Below are positions 25,442-33,115 of a DNA stretch of 64,000 nt, in pieces. A program made the position numbers and the translations under genes. The DNA is from [Clostridium] symbiosum (GTDB lineage: Bacteria; Bacillota; Clostridia; Lachnospirales; Lachnospiraceae): positions 4,644,001 through 4,708,000 of the forward strand of contig CP143946.1 in the NCBI GenBank assembly GCA_036419695.1, given 5' to 3'. Every line of letters starts with the position of its first letter. The first letter of the stretch is position 1. The notes beneath the pieces were generated by a model, which worked only from the letters and a program-made list of their open reading frames with translations, did no database searches and was not told the DNA's origin.

Positions 25442-26797
25442 TTAATACGGCAATGGCAGAATGCCGAGACATACGAGAACCGCGATACCCGTAATCGGCA
25501 GAACAAACCATTTGATAAGCGGCATAAATATTTTCGGCGGATCGCATTCCGTCAGGCCGCAGGCAACAAACAGCGCTCCGGAAGCCGGCGGTGAGGCACC
25601 TTCCGTGGAAGCCACTACAAGAATTGCCGTGGCCGCGGCCAGAGGATTAATTCCCACCGATACGAGAATCGCATGGGAAATGACACCGATTGACGTAAGC
25701 GTAGCCGTTGAGGAGAGCGGTCCTGCAACAACCGCAACCAGAATCAAAATAATAATAACAGTCGCAACCTTTGAAAGGCTCATGGAATTTAAAATCTGTA
25801 CGATGTCCTCTGAAAGTCCAAGCTTACTGATTATATTGCTGGCTGCAAATACAAAGATCAGGAGACCGCCCGTACTGGAAAAATGCGGTATCAGCTCTTC
25901 GACAAACTGCTCTCCGGAATGGAATTTTCCGCGGATGTCTTTAAAACCGAGAGCCAGGATAATTGCTATCATCAGGATCGGGATCCAGACCAGAATATTA
26001 ATGCTGTCCACAGCCGCTTTCCAGATTTCGGAACGTCCGGCAATCAGATCGGATAACGGTCCCATATTGAGCATGACCGGAATAATGGCTCCCAGGAATA
26101 AAAACAGGTTTTTTCCGGCTGTCCTGAGCACGGAGCCCCATGACTCATTGGTAACAACATCGGGAAGTACAATTCCGTTCTTTTTAATCACGAAATGGAT
26201 ATAAACCACCCTCCAGATAACCTGATAAATGCCCGTCAAAAATAAAGCAATATAGAGCTGGCCCTCCGACACAGCCCCGGCCACCGTGGGAAATGCCAGT
26301 ACGATAAACAGGGACGAGCTGGGCGGAAATCCCGCTCCCAGTCCTCCATTGGCGGCTATCAGAGTTGCCGCCTGCTCCCGTTTCCATCCCGTCGATAAGA
26401 GCCACTGGGCCGTAAAAGCTCCCGAAGTGGCGGCGTTCGGGGTGTTTCCTCCCGAAAGCATGCCCAGAAAAGCGGATATTGCCGTATTGACGTAGGCCGG
26501 CCCTCCCTTCATTTTTCTGAACAGGCGGTTAAAAATCTTCAGCATCCCCTGAAGTACGCCCGTATTCTGAAGAAGGAACGACATAAATACAAAAGCCAGA
26601 GAGGCAAACAGCACCTCATAGCTTAATGCATATTTGATGCCTCCAATCAGCAGTTCCCCCGCCCTGCTCCCTCCAAACAGAGAAACCACGATCATTCCGA
26701 TAAAGGCTATCTCTCCTATGTTCCGTTTTATAAATACGCTCCAGATTAATATAAGTAGAATAAATACAAGCATCGCTGCTAATCCTGGTCCTATCAT
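25442..26797 (-). CDS. TRAP-type (DctM-like) large permease
   Basis: A 451-residue membrane protein with about 12 segments. GGNTPNAATSGAFTAQWLL followed by AANGGLGAGFPPSSSLFIVLA resembles the conserved DctM re-entrant region, and ASTEGASPPASGALFVACG is its counterpart in the second half. TRAP permeases bring in carboxylates with Na+. No DctP binding protein and no normal DctQ are encoded nearby. It lies in an operon with an RraA-like protein and a hydroxyacid dehydrogenase under a sigma-54 promoter, so an organic acid is the likely substrate. Confidence 0.75.
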   Translation of the reverse strand: MIGPGLAAMLVFILLILIWSVFIKRNIGEIAFIGMIVVSLFGGSRAGELLIGGIKYALSYEVLFASLAFVFMSFLLQNTGVLQGMLKIFNRLFRKMKGGPAYVNTAISAFLGMLSGGNTPNAATSGAFTAQWLLSTGWKREQAATLIAANGGLGAGFPPSSSLFIVLAFPTVAGAVSEGQLYIALFLTGIYQVIWRVVYIHFVIKKNGIVLPDVVTNESWGSVLRTAGKNLFLFLGAIIPVMLNMGPLSDLIAGRSEIWKAAVDSINILVWIPILMIAIILALGFKDIRGKFHSGEQFVEELIPHFSSTGGLLIFVFAASNIISKLGLSEDIVQILNSMSLSKVATVIIILILVAVVAGPLSSTATLTSIGVISHAILVSVGINPLAAATAILVVASTEGASPPASGALFVACGLTECDPPKIFMPLIKWFVLPITGIAVLVCLGILPLPY

Positions 26798-26840
26798 ATT
26801 GATCCCCTTCCCCTTTTATTCTGTAATTTCAAAGTCCTCT

Positions 26841-27545
26841 TTAATCTGCCCTGTAAATATCGTCTATGATTTCCACCTGTTTTTTCACAAGTGTCTCCTC
26901 CACCCATTGACGTTTGGAGGTTCCGTTTTTCGCAGCTTCTACCTTACCGGCGTCAAGGGCTGCATATTTTTTTGCGGCCTCCAGGATTTCCGGCGCGTCT
27001 TTTCTCGGGATTACAATGACTCCATCCCGATCTCCCAGAATAATGTCCCCGGGCATCACCGCAATATTTCCAATCGAAACAGGCACATTCACCTCTCCCG
27101 GTCCTTCCTTATACGGCCCTCCAGGCGTTGAACCCGTGGCATAAAGGAACAGATCCATTTGCGACAGTTCCTCCCTGTCACGAATCGGACCGTCCAGCAC
27201 AAGGCCGGCAATCTTTCTTGTATGCTGCGCATATACCGCCATGATTTCCCCCATCAGGGAATGGGTTCTGTCTCCGTCATTAGACACTACGATTACATCG
27301 CCCTCGCCGGCCATATCAAGCGCCTTGTGGAGCATCAGGTTGTCTCCCGGCCTGGCCTTTACCGTCAGGGCGGCCCCGGCCATGATCGGCTGTTTTGGCG
27401 AACCAATCAGCCTGATTTCCGAACTCAGGGCACAGGAACGTCCCATTGTATCCGCCACATTGGCCGCCGGAAGATTTTTAAATTCCTCCACTATCTTTAC
27501 ATCAGGAAGATTCCTTTTTAAAAATACTCTGTTTCCTACACTCAT
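26841..27545 (-). CDS. RraA-like protein / putative 4-hydroxy-4-methyl-2-oxoglutarate aldolase family
   Basis: A 234-residue member of the RraA/HMG-aldolase fold. VADTMGR near the N-terminus, GDVIVVSNDG, the metal and substrate motif LVLDGPIRDREEL (D followed by RD), and GDIILGDRDGVIVIP are all family features, and retention of the Asp and Arg-Asp suggests an active lyase rather than an RNase E inhibitor. Such enzymes cleave or decarboxylate 2-oxo acids. The second in-frame ATG (27545) is preferred because AAGGAG lies 8 bases before it and too close to the first. Confidence 0.8.
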   Translation of the reverse strand: MSVGNRVFLKRNLPDVKIVEEFKNLPAANVADTMGRSCALSSEIRLIGSPKQPIMAGAALTVKARPGDNLMLHKALDMAGEGDVIVVSNDGDRTHSLMGEIMAVYAQHTRKIAGLVLDGPIRDREELSQMDLFLYATGSTPGGPYKEGPGEVNVPVSIGNIAVMPGDIILGDRDGVIVIPRKDAPEILEAAKKYAALDAGKVEAAKNGTSKRQWVEETLVKKQVEIIDDIYRAD

Positions 27546-27574
27546 AATCATTCTCCTTTTCCATTTTTTCTAAT

Positions 27575-28552
27575 TCATGACAATCCCATCTCATCCAGCA
27601 TTTTCTTCATCGGAGGCACCGGAAACTCGGGGCGTCTGCCGGAAAGGAAGTCATCTATACCCACGGCGCAGGTCAGGGAGGAACGCGAAGACGCTTCCCT
27701 GGTTGCAGCCCCTATGTGAGGCGCCGTCAGCACATTGTCCATATTAAGAAGCGGATTTGCCGGATCAATCGGCTCCTGGCGCAGCACATCCAGGGCGGCT
27801 CCGGCAATCTGTTTCTCCTGCAGCGCCCGGATGAGGGCTTCCTCGTCCACGATGGTTCCCCGGGACGTATTAATGAGAAAAGCGGTGTTTTTCATCATGG
27901 CCAGCTCTTTTTCCCCGACACTGTTCACCGTATCCGGAGTTGCCGGCACATGGAGGGAAACATAGTCCGACTTTGCAAATATCTCCTCCCGGCAGGCCGC
28001 TGGCGTTATGTAATCAGGCAGACAGGCCGCATAGGGATCATAGGCCAAAACCTTCATATCAAATCCCAGCGCCGCCTTTCTGGCCACCAGGCCGCCTATA
28101 TTTCCGACGCCCACCAGTCCGAGGACTTTTCCGTTCAGCTCATGCTTTTCCACATTAAACTTAGCAAAACGGTAATCGTCCTTATACAGTTTCTGAACGA
28201 GTTTAAAGTTTCTGGAGCAGTAAAGCATATAGAAAATTGCCAGTTCTGCCACCGATTCACTGTTAGAACGGGGGGCATATAAAACCATAATCTTTTTTTC
28301 TGCGGCCGCATCTAAGTCCACTCCGTCAAACCCTGCTCCATGTCTTGCAATCACTTTCAGCCGGTCCGCCGCTTCAATCACCCGTTTTGTGATTTTAGCC
28401 GTCCTGACGATCATTGCGTCACAGCCCTTTATATCACGGATCATGTCATCCTCCTCAAAGCCGCTGCCGTCCACCAGTTCATACCCCCGTCCCAGCAGGT
28501 ATTCCCTGCCGGATTCCAAAATCGGCTGCGGAAGCAATATCTTATAGCTCAT
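27575..28552 (-). CDS. D-isomer-specific 2-hydroxyacid dehydrogenase
   Basis: A 325-residue NAD-dependent dehydrogenase of the phosphoglycerate dehydrogenase type. It has the Rossmann motif GVGNIGGLVA, catalytic Arg in INTSRG, Glu in RQEP and His in APHIGAAT. It interconverts a 2-hydroxy and a 2-oxo acid. It is the first gene of the sigma-54-dependent operon; AGGAGG lies 7 bases before the ATG. Beside an RraA-like lyase and a carboxylate permease, a catabolic role is more likely than serine synthesis. Confidence 0.85.
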   Translation of the reverse strand: MSYKILLPQPILESGREYLLGRGYELVDGSGFEEDDMIRDIKGCDAMIVRTAKITKRVIEAADRLKVIARHGAGFDGVDLDAAAEKKIMVLYAPRSNSESVAELAIFYMLYCSRNFKLVQKLYKDDYRFAKFNVEKHELNGKVLGLVGVGNIGGLVARKAALGFDMKVLAYDPYAACLPDYITPAACREEIFAKSDYVSLHVPATPDTVNSVGEKELAMMKNTAFLINTSRGTIVDEEALIRALQEKQIAGAALDVLRQEPIDPANPLLNMDNVLTAPHIGAATREASSRSSLTCAVGIDDFLSGRRPEFPVPPMKKMLDEMGLS

Positions 28553-28630
28553 ATCTCTTTCCTCCTGTTTCTTTCACTGCATTTTTCTTTCACTATGTAA
28601 GGCCTTTACATTTTTCATGACTATATAATA

Positions 28631-28647
28631 AGCAAAGAACGTGCCAA
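28631..28647 (-). promoter_or_regulatory. Sigma-54 promoter of the hydroxyacid/RraA/TRAP operon
   Basis: On the minus strand TTGGCACGTTCTTTGCT matches the -24/-12 consensus (TGGCAC, 5 bases, TTGC). It lies about 80 bases before the dehydrogenase start. The divergent gene encodes a sigma-54 activator. Confidence 0.92.
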
Positions 28648-28708
28648 CTTTTTCCTGTCCGGTTCCATATCCGCATTTTACCCGGGAAAATCCCGAGTTG
28701 TACGGCGC

Positions 28709-28731
28709 GAAACGGTGCTGTTTACCGTTTC
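28709..28731. promoter_or_regulatory. Candidate enhancer site for the PrpR-type activator
   Basis: GAAACGGT (28709-28716) and ACCGTTTC (28724-28731) form a perfect inverted repeat with a 7-base centre, about 65 bp upstream of the sigma-54 -24 element, where enhancer sites are expected. A looser GCAAAAC...GTTTTTGC repeat follows at about 28739-28777. Confidence 0.55.
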
Positions 28732-28991
28732 TGTGCATCGCAAAACGTGTTGTTTTTTACCGATCTGCGGTTTTTGCAGGGCTGTGAATCGTAACAGACA
28801 GAAGTCGTGCGGTGTAAAAAAGCAGCTCCAACTCTTAACGGATTCTTAATTTACTCCGGTACGGCCAGCTTTTATACTGATATATATCGCATTTCAATTT
28901 TGAAATAAATATTTCACGCAGATATTTCATCTGTGAAAGAATGCGGAATATCAACTGTGAACTGTAACCGTTTATTCAGAAAGGATATCAT

Positions 28992-30896
28992 ATGGATCCA
29001 GCAAAAGACATTGTTATATTTGCTCCTTCCGAGGCCTTTGCATCTGTGGCCGCAGCACTTATTGAAGAACGCGCCCTGTCCAATCACGTCTGTCTCGTAG
29101 AAGCAACCGGCAGCCGGACTCTCAAGTATGCAGAAGAACTGGTAAGAGCCGGCAGCCGCATTTTTATTTCACGCGGAAGAAACACGAGCCTGCTCCAGAA
29201 AAACATCACGGTTCCGGTCATCGATGTGCCTTACCTTTATGAAGAAATATATCACTCCGTCAAGGCCACCGGCTGCTCTCCCCGGGAAGTTGCCTTAGTC
29301 GGGTTTGACAAGGCATTTCAAATCATGAACAAATACAAAGCCATCTCCGGCCAGGACATCCAAATCATCTGTCCCGACTCTCCGGCAACCACGGAGCGCG
29401 ATGTTTCCCGTGAACTACGTCCGGGTGTAAAAGCCCTGATAGGCGGCTTTTCCGTAAAGCAGGCCTCGGGGCTGCTGAACCTGAAAAGCATCCCCCTTAT
29501 GGTGGAACCGGAAAACGTCTCACTGGCAATCGACAGCGCCCTTAATATCCTGACGGCCATGGATCACAAAGACGAATATCTCAGCGTCATATCCGCAACC
29601 GTCAACCGTATATCCAGCGCCGTGCTGAATTACGACGCCGCGGGCCGGCTGCTGTTCTCCAATGAAAAAGCCCGGCTGCTGTTTCATTCGGCAGACACAG
29701 AGCAGGTTCGGAAACTGCTTTTTCCAGACGAAGCGGAAACCTGCACGACCAGGCAGGAACGGATTATCACGTATGAATCCGATAATTATATGGCGGAATA
29801 TCTTCCCGTGATCGTCAACAGAAAGATCAGGAGCATCGTAGTTATCGTATCCAGTGAAAACAGCATCCAGTCTGCGGAAATACAGCTCCGGCTAAACAGG
29901 AACCGGAAAGGATATCAGGCAAAGAACACATTTTATCATATAGTAGGGAAAAGCATGGCAATTAAAAGCACAATCCGTCTTGCCGAAAAATATGCCCGCT
30001 CGGGCAGCGCGGTCCTGATTACCGGTGAGACAGGCACCGGCAAGGAAATATTTGCCCAGAGCATACACAACCAGAGTTCCCGGGCACAGGAACCATTTGT
30101 GGCCATCAACTGCGCCGCCCTGCCACAGTCACTGTTGGAAAGTGAATTGTTCGGCTATGTAAAAGGGGCATTTACCGGAGCAAACAGAGAGGGGAAAATG
30201 GGAATCTTCGAAATGGCCCATAAGGGAACCGTTTTTCTGGATGAAATTGGAGAAATGGATTTGAGCGTACAGGCAAAGCTTCTGCGCGTCCTGCAGGAAA
30301 AGGAAGTCTGCCGTCTCGGCGACGACAGAATCATCCCTGTGGATATCCGCATCATAAGCGCCACCAATAAAGATCTGTCGGAACTGGTCCATACGGGCGG
30401 ATTCCGTGAGGATCTGCTGTACCGGTTAAATGTTCTGGAACTCCACCTGCCCCCGCTCCGGGAAAGGCGGGAGGATATCCCCCTGTTAATCCGCTCCTAT
30501 TTAAAGAAAACAAAGGCGCAGATCCATTTCACTGAAAAAGCCATAAAGCTCCTCAGTGAAGGAGACTATCCGGGCAATGTCCGTCAGCTTTTCAACCTTC
30601 TGGAACGGATAGTCACCCTGACAGAAACGTCTGAAATACTGCCGGAGGATTTGAATGGGATGATACCCGGGAAAAGGAACTTTTTTGTAAACTATGGGAA
30701 AGCAGAACCGGAACTCACGGAGGAAAAGGGAAACACTTCTGTACTGAGCCAGACAATTCAGGATTCCGAGCAGAAACGAATCGAGGAATGCCTCCGCAAT
30801 AACAGCGGTAACAGGGGAAAAACAGCCGCAGAATTGAATATCAGCACTGCCACTTTGTGGAGGAAAATGAAGAAATATCATATAGATTTGTATTGA
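28992..30896 (+). CDS. Sigma-54-dependent activator with PrpR-N sensor domain
   Basis: A 634-residue enhancer-binding protein. An N-terminal PrpR-type sensor (about 1-190) is followed by a PAS-like region (about 195-300), the AAA+ domain (about 315-545; Walker A GETGTGKE, GAFTGA loop around residues 392-397 for sigma-54 contact, Walker B TVFLDEIGEM) and a Fis-type HTH (TAAELNISTATLWRKMKKY) at the C-terminus. It reads away from the dehydrogenase/RraA/TRAP operon, whose promoter is a clean sigma-54 site, so it is its activator. The inducer is probably an organic acid or its CoA or oxo derivative. Confidence 0.92.
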   Translation: MDPAKDIVIFAPSEAFASVAAALIEERALSNHVCLVEATGSRTLKYAEELVRAGSRIFISRGRNTSLLQKNITVPVIDVPYLYEEIYHSVKATGCSPREVALVGFDKAFQIMNKYKAISGQDIQIICPDSPATTERDVSRELRPGVKALIGGFSVKQASGLLNLKSIPLMVEPENVSLAIDSALNILTAMDHKDEYLSVISATVNRISSAVLNYDAAGRLLFSNEKARLLFHSADTEQVRKLLFPDEAETCTTRQERIITYESDNYMAEYLPVIVNRKIRSIVVIVSSENSIQSAEIQLRLNRNRKGYQAKNTFYHIVGKSMAIKSTIRLAEKYARSGSAVLITGETGTGKEIFAQSIHNQSSRAQEPFVAINCAALPQSLLESELFGYVKGAFTGANREGKMGIFEMAHKGTVFLDEIGEMDLSVQAKLLRVLQEKEVCRLGDDRIIPVDIRIISATNKDLSELVHTGGFREDLLYRLNVLELHLPPLRERREDIPLLIRSYLKKTKAQIHFTEKAIKLLSEGDYPGNVRQLFNLLERIVTLTETSEILPEDLNGMIPGKRNFFVNYGKAEPELTEEKGNTSVLSQTIQDSEQKRIEECLRNNSGNRGKTAAELNISTATLWRKMKKYHIDLY

Positions 30897-30970
30897 GAAT
30901 CTGTATTTCTATACGGCGGATTGGTTATCTATGACAGGATCGGGATGTTGGATGGGATTGGGGTGCCTAA

Positions 30971-31258
30971 CGAAGCTGCGATGTCCAGCGGGACGGCGTC
31001 AGCACTGCGTTTGATCAGATTAATAAGTATTTTTTCATTTCATCGATGCCGGTTATCTCCTCCCAGTACTGGAACAGCGTGCACGGTGACCATCCGGACG
31101 AGGTGAAAGAAGCTCTGGAAGGTTTGCAGACCATGCGGGTTGTAGCCGACAATATGGCCTGGATATTAAAGTCGATCAAAGCAGGAAGAAACGCCGGAAT
31201 CCAGCCGCCGGTGCGTGAAAACCGTATGAAAACGAGCTTTTATAAGCCTCATAATTGA
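30971..31258 (+). pseudogene. C-terminal remnant of an NADPH-dependent FMN reductase/flavodoxin-family protein
   Basis: The frame encodes about 95 residues including AFDQINKYFFISSMPVISS and SQYWNSVHG, matching the conserved C-terminal half of iron-sulfur flavoprotein/FMN-reductase family proteins. It is preceded by an in-frame stop at 30968-30970, has no start or ribosome-binding site, and lacks the FMN-binding N-terminal half. A strong terminator follows. The rest of the 30897-31348 gap holds nothing else. Confidence 0.75.
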
Positions 31259-31271
31259 TGGCGGAAAGGCC

Positions 31272-31316
31272 AAATACAGGAGATTCACTGCCTTCATGAA
31301 TCTCCTGTATTTTTCC
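31272..31316 (+). terminator. Terminator after the flavoprotein remnant
   Basis: AAATACAGGAGATTCA (31272-31287) and TGAATCTCCTGTATTT (31297-31312) pair perfectly over 16 bp, followed by TTCC. It is an intact relic of the former gene end. Confidence 0.8.
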
Positions 31317-31348
31317 TGCCATATGTACTTTTTACAGGACTTCGTTTA

Positions 31349-31834
31349 TTATCGCCCTTTTCTTTCATTCAAAAAATCCAGAAATGCCTCACATCCCTCT
31401 CTGATATCCTCATACGCCGTGTCAAAATCACCGGTGTACCAGGGATCCGAAATGTTGCGGGGGCGGTCTGAAAAATCGAGAAGCCGAAATACCTTACCGT
31501 CCGGATCTCCGCCCAGAATCCGTTTCATATTAATAAGGTTGCGCTCTTCCATCCCTAAAAGATAATCATATTTGTCGTAATCGCTCTTTTTAAGCTGAAC
31601 AGCCCTCTTACCCTCACAGGAAATCCCGTGTTCCTGAAGTTTCCGCCTGGCCGGCGGGTAAACCGGGTTGCCAATCTCCTCCGTGCTGGTGGCGGCGGAT
31701 GCAATGTAAAAATCTGCGCCGCGCCCCTGATTGGTTACCATGTCGCGGAAGATGTATTCCGCGAGGGGAGAGCGGCAAATATTGCCGAGGCAGATGAAAA
31801 GTATTTTGATGTGATTCTGATATTGCTTATCCAT
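31349..31834 (-). CDS. Low-molecular-weight protein tyrosine phosphatase
   Basis: A 161-residue cytosolic phosphatase. The P-loop CLGNICRS (Cys15 nucleophile, Arg21) lies near the N-terminus and the acid motif DPWYTGDF (aspartate) near the C-terminus, both diagnostic. It removes phosphate from tyrosine in proteins, often in control of polysaccharide synthesis, or acts on small phosphates. GAGGAA lies about 8 bases before the ATG at 31834; the ATG at 31849 overlaps that site and is rejected. No tyrosine kinase is nearby. Confidence 0.92.
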   Translation of the reverse strand: MDKQYQNHIKILFICLGNICRSPLAEYIFRDMVTNQGRGADFYIASAATSTEEIGNPVYPPARRKLQEHGISCEGKRAVQLKKSDYDKYDYLLGMEERNLINMKRILGGDPDGKVFRLLDFSDRPRNISDPWYTGDFDTAYEDIREGCEAFLDFLNERKGR

Positions 31835-31917
31835 ATACCATTTCCTCATTCATTTTTGATAGTTCAAGTTTACTACAGCATTATATTTTGAACAAGTGTT
31901 ACTTTTTTATTCTTCTA

Positions 31918-31946
31918 TTTACAGTCGTTTTACCGTCTAGTATAAT
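31918..31946 (+). promoter_or_regulatory. Promoter of the type I toxin gene
   Basis: TTTACA (31918-31923), a 17-bp spacer and TATAAT (31941-31946). The transcript would have a leader of about 55 bases before the toxin start. Confidence 0.8.
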
Positions 31947-32007
31947 TAGTACAGGCAGTTCCTACTGCTGGGTGACTTCCATCTCCGAAAGGGGGGGGTG
32001 GTATAAC

Positions 32008-32085
32008 ATGAGTACATATGAGACACTTTCTTTAATGATTGCGTTTGGAGTACTTGTTGTTATGATTATAGGTACAAAAAAATAG
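32008..32085 (+). CDS. Putative holin-like toxin of a type I toxin-antitoxin system
   Basis: A 25-residue peptide opening MSTYETLSLMIAFGVLVVMI, with a single hydrophobic helix and a lysine end. It matches the known holin-like toxin family (Hol_Tox) of Firmicutes, in which the M(S/T)TYE-LSLMIAFG start is characteristic. A run of eight G residues forms the ribosome-binding site. The stop codon lies inside a bidirectional hairpin. A convergent promoter of consensus quality faces it from downstream and should make the antisense RNA antitoxin. The peptide is expected to damage the membrane when not repressed. Confidence 0.85.
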   Translation: MSTYETLSLMIAFGVLVVMIIGTKK

Positions 32086-32170
32086 TCACCCGCCCTCCAA
32101 AGCAATGGTGACTATTTTATAGAAACTTAACGTTTTGGAAGCCACTCGCTGGAGTGAACTGCCTTTTTGT
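32076..32170 (-). ncRNA. Antisense RNA antitoxin overlapping the toxin 3' end
   Basis: From the promoter at 32177-32206 a minus-strand RNA of about 95 nt would start near 32170. It would end at the hairpin AATAGTCACC (32081-32090) / GGTGACTATT (32107-32116), which on this strand is followed by a TTTTT run. It overlaps the last codons and the terminator of the toxin mRNA, as RatA overlaps txpA. Its first part, GGCAGTTCACTCCAGCGAG, resembles the toxin leader GGCAGTTCCTACTGCTGGG. Confidence 0.7.
32081..32116. terminator. Bidirectional terminator shared by toxin mRNA and antisense RNA
   Basis: AATAGTCACC and GGTGACTATT pair. TTTTAT follows on the plus strand and TTTTTTTG on the minus strand. Confidence 0.75.
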
Positions 32171-32176
32171 ACCTTT

Positions 32177-32206
32177 ATTATAATCTAATTCTAATTTGTG
32201 TGTCAA
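32177..32206 (-). promoter_or_regulatory. Promoter of the antisense antitoxin RNA
   Basis: On the minus strand TTGACA (32201-32206), an 18-bp spacer and TATAAT (32177-32182). It drives transcription toward the toxin gene and is closer to consensus than the toxin promoter, as expected for an antitoxin made in excess. Confidence 0.85.
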
Positions 32207-32295
32207 TCATCATTTTTCTACTTTCTATATTTACAATCCCCCTCGCCGGAATACTTCGGAGCATATAGCCATGACAAATGAAAAGAATACTAATC

Positions 32296-32562
32296 CTACT
32301 TCCATTGTACTTCATCATCGTTTCTGTCTCCATTTGTTTTAATGATTAAAGTCTGCTGTAAATTCGCATAATGATCCCATTCAGGCTCCTGCCGCCGGGT
32401 GGCTTCTACTCCCTTGTCTGTCAAGTTTTCCAGCACTTTCCCTATCATTACCATTGTCACGGTCCATGCTTCTACATATTTTAAAATATTCCCGATTATA
32501 CTGAAACTTTTTCCGACGGACTGCGTACTGTTAGGTGAGATACTTAAAAAGGAGGATGCCAT
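32296..32562 (-). other. Unrecognised open frame, probably a gene remnant
   Basis: An 88-residue open frame with a coding-like C-terminal half (DKGVEATRRQEPEWDHYANL) lies between the toxin module and the sigma-factor gene. Its only in-frame ATG is antisense to the sigma-factor ribosome-binding site, and its own ribosome-binding site is absent. It may be the 3' end of a lost gene. No family was recognised. Confidence 0.25.
32502..32527 (+). promoter_or_regulatory. ECF-type autoregulatory promoter of the sigma-factor operon
   Basis: TGAAAC (32502-32507), 16 bases, CGTA (32524-32527) matches the SigW-type ECF consensus. It lies about 35 bases before the sigma start codon, so the sigma factor probably reads its own promoter. 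Confidence 0.8.
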
Positions 32563-33115
32563 GAATGATTACGAAATCATCCAGAAAATGAAACGCCGAG
32601 AGGAAGAAGGGCTGCGTCTTCTGATGAAGCAGTATACAAACTATGTGACCGCCATCATCTGCAACATCTCCCAGGGCATTTTGCTGGTGGAGGATGTGGA
32701 GGAGCTGTCTGCCGACGTGTTTCTGTCTGTCTGGAACCATGCGGACGGTTTGAGAGAGGACAGGCCGCTGCGCCCTTATCTGGCGCAGGCCGCACGCAAT
32801 GCGGCAATCAGCAGACTGCGGAAGAGAAAGGATGTTCCCCTCCCCTTTGACGAGGACATCATAACACTGCATGCCGGAGAAAATCCGGATGAGCTGGCTG
32901 TCCAGCGTGAACAGACGCGGATTATTAACTCGGCGGTGGAGGATTTTGGCGAGCCGGACCGGGAAATATTCATCCGATTCTATTTCCTGGGAGAACGTAT
33001 TGAGGCCATCGGAAGACGGTTAACCCTGAATCAGGCAACGATCCGGACCAAACTGCACCGATGCCGTAAGCGGTTAAAAGGGATCTTTGAAGAAAGGGGA
33101 TACCAGTATGAGTAA
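32561..33115 (+). CDS. ECF-type RNA polymerase sigma factor
   Basis: A 184-residue sigma-70 family protein. Region 2 (about 10-80) contains EDVEELSADVFLSVWNHADGLR and PYLAQAARNAAISRLRKRK. Region 4 (about 120-180) contains EPDREIFIRFYFLGERIEAIGRRL and TIRTKLHRCRKRLK. AGGAGG lies 5 bases before the ATG. The stop overlaps the next gene's start, the usual sigma/anti-sigma coupling. Its own promoter is ECF-like. The stress it answers is unknown. Confidence 0.92.
   Translation: MNDYEIIQKMKRREEEGLRLLMKQYTNYVTAIICNISQGILLVEDVEELSADVFLSVWNHADGLREDRPLRPYLAQAARNAAISRLRKRKDVPLPFDEDIITLHAGENPDELAVQREQTRIINSAVEDFGEPDREIFIRFYFLGERIEAIGRRLTLNQATIRTKLHRCRKRLKGIFEERGYQYE

Noticed and set aside
25170..25547. 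125-residue minus-strand open frame
   Set aside because: It overlaps the small membrane protein and the TRAP permease end in another frame and has no recognisable features.
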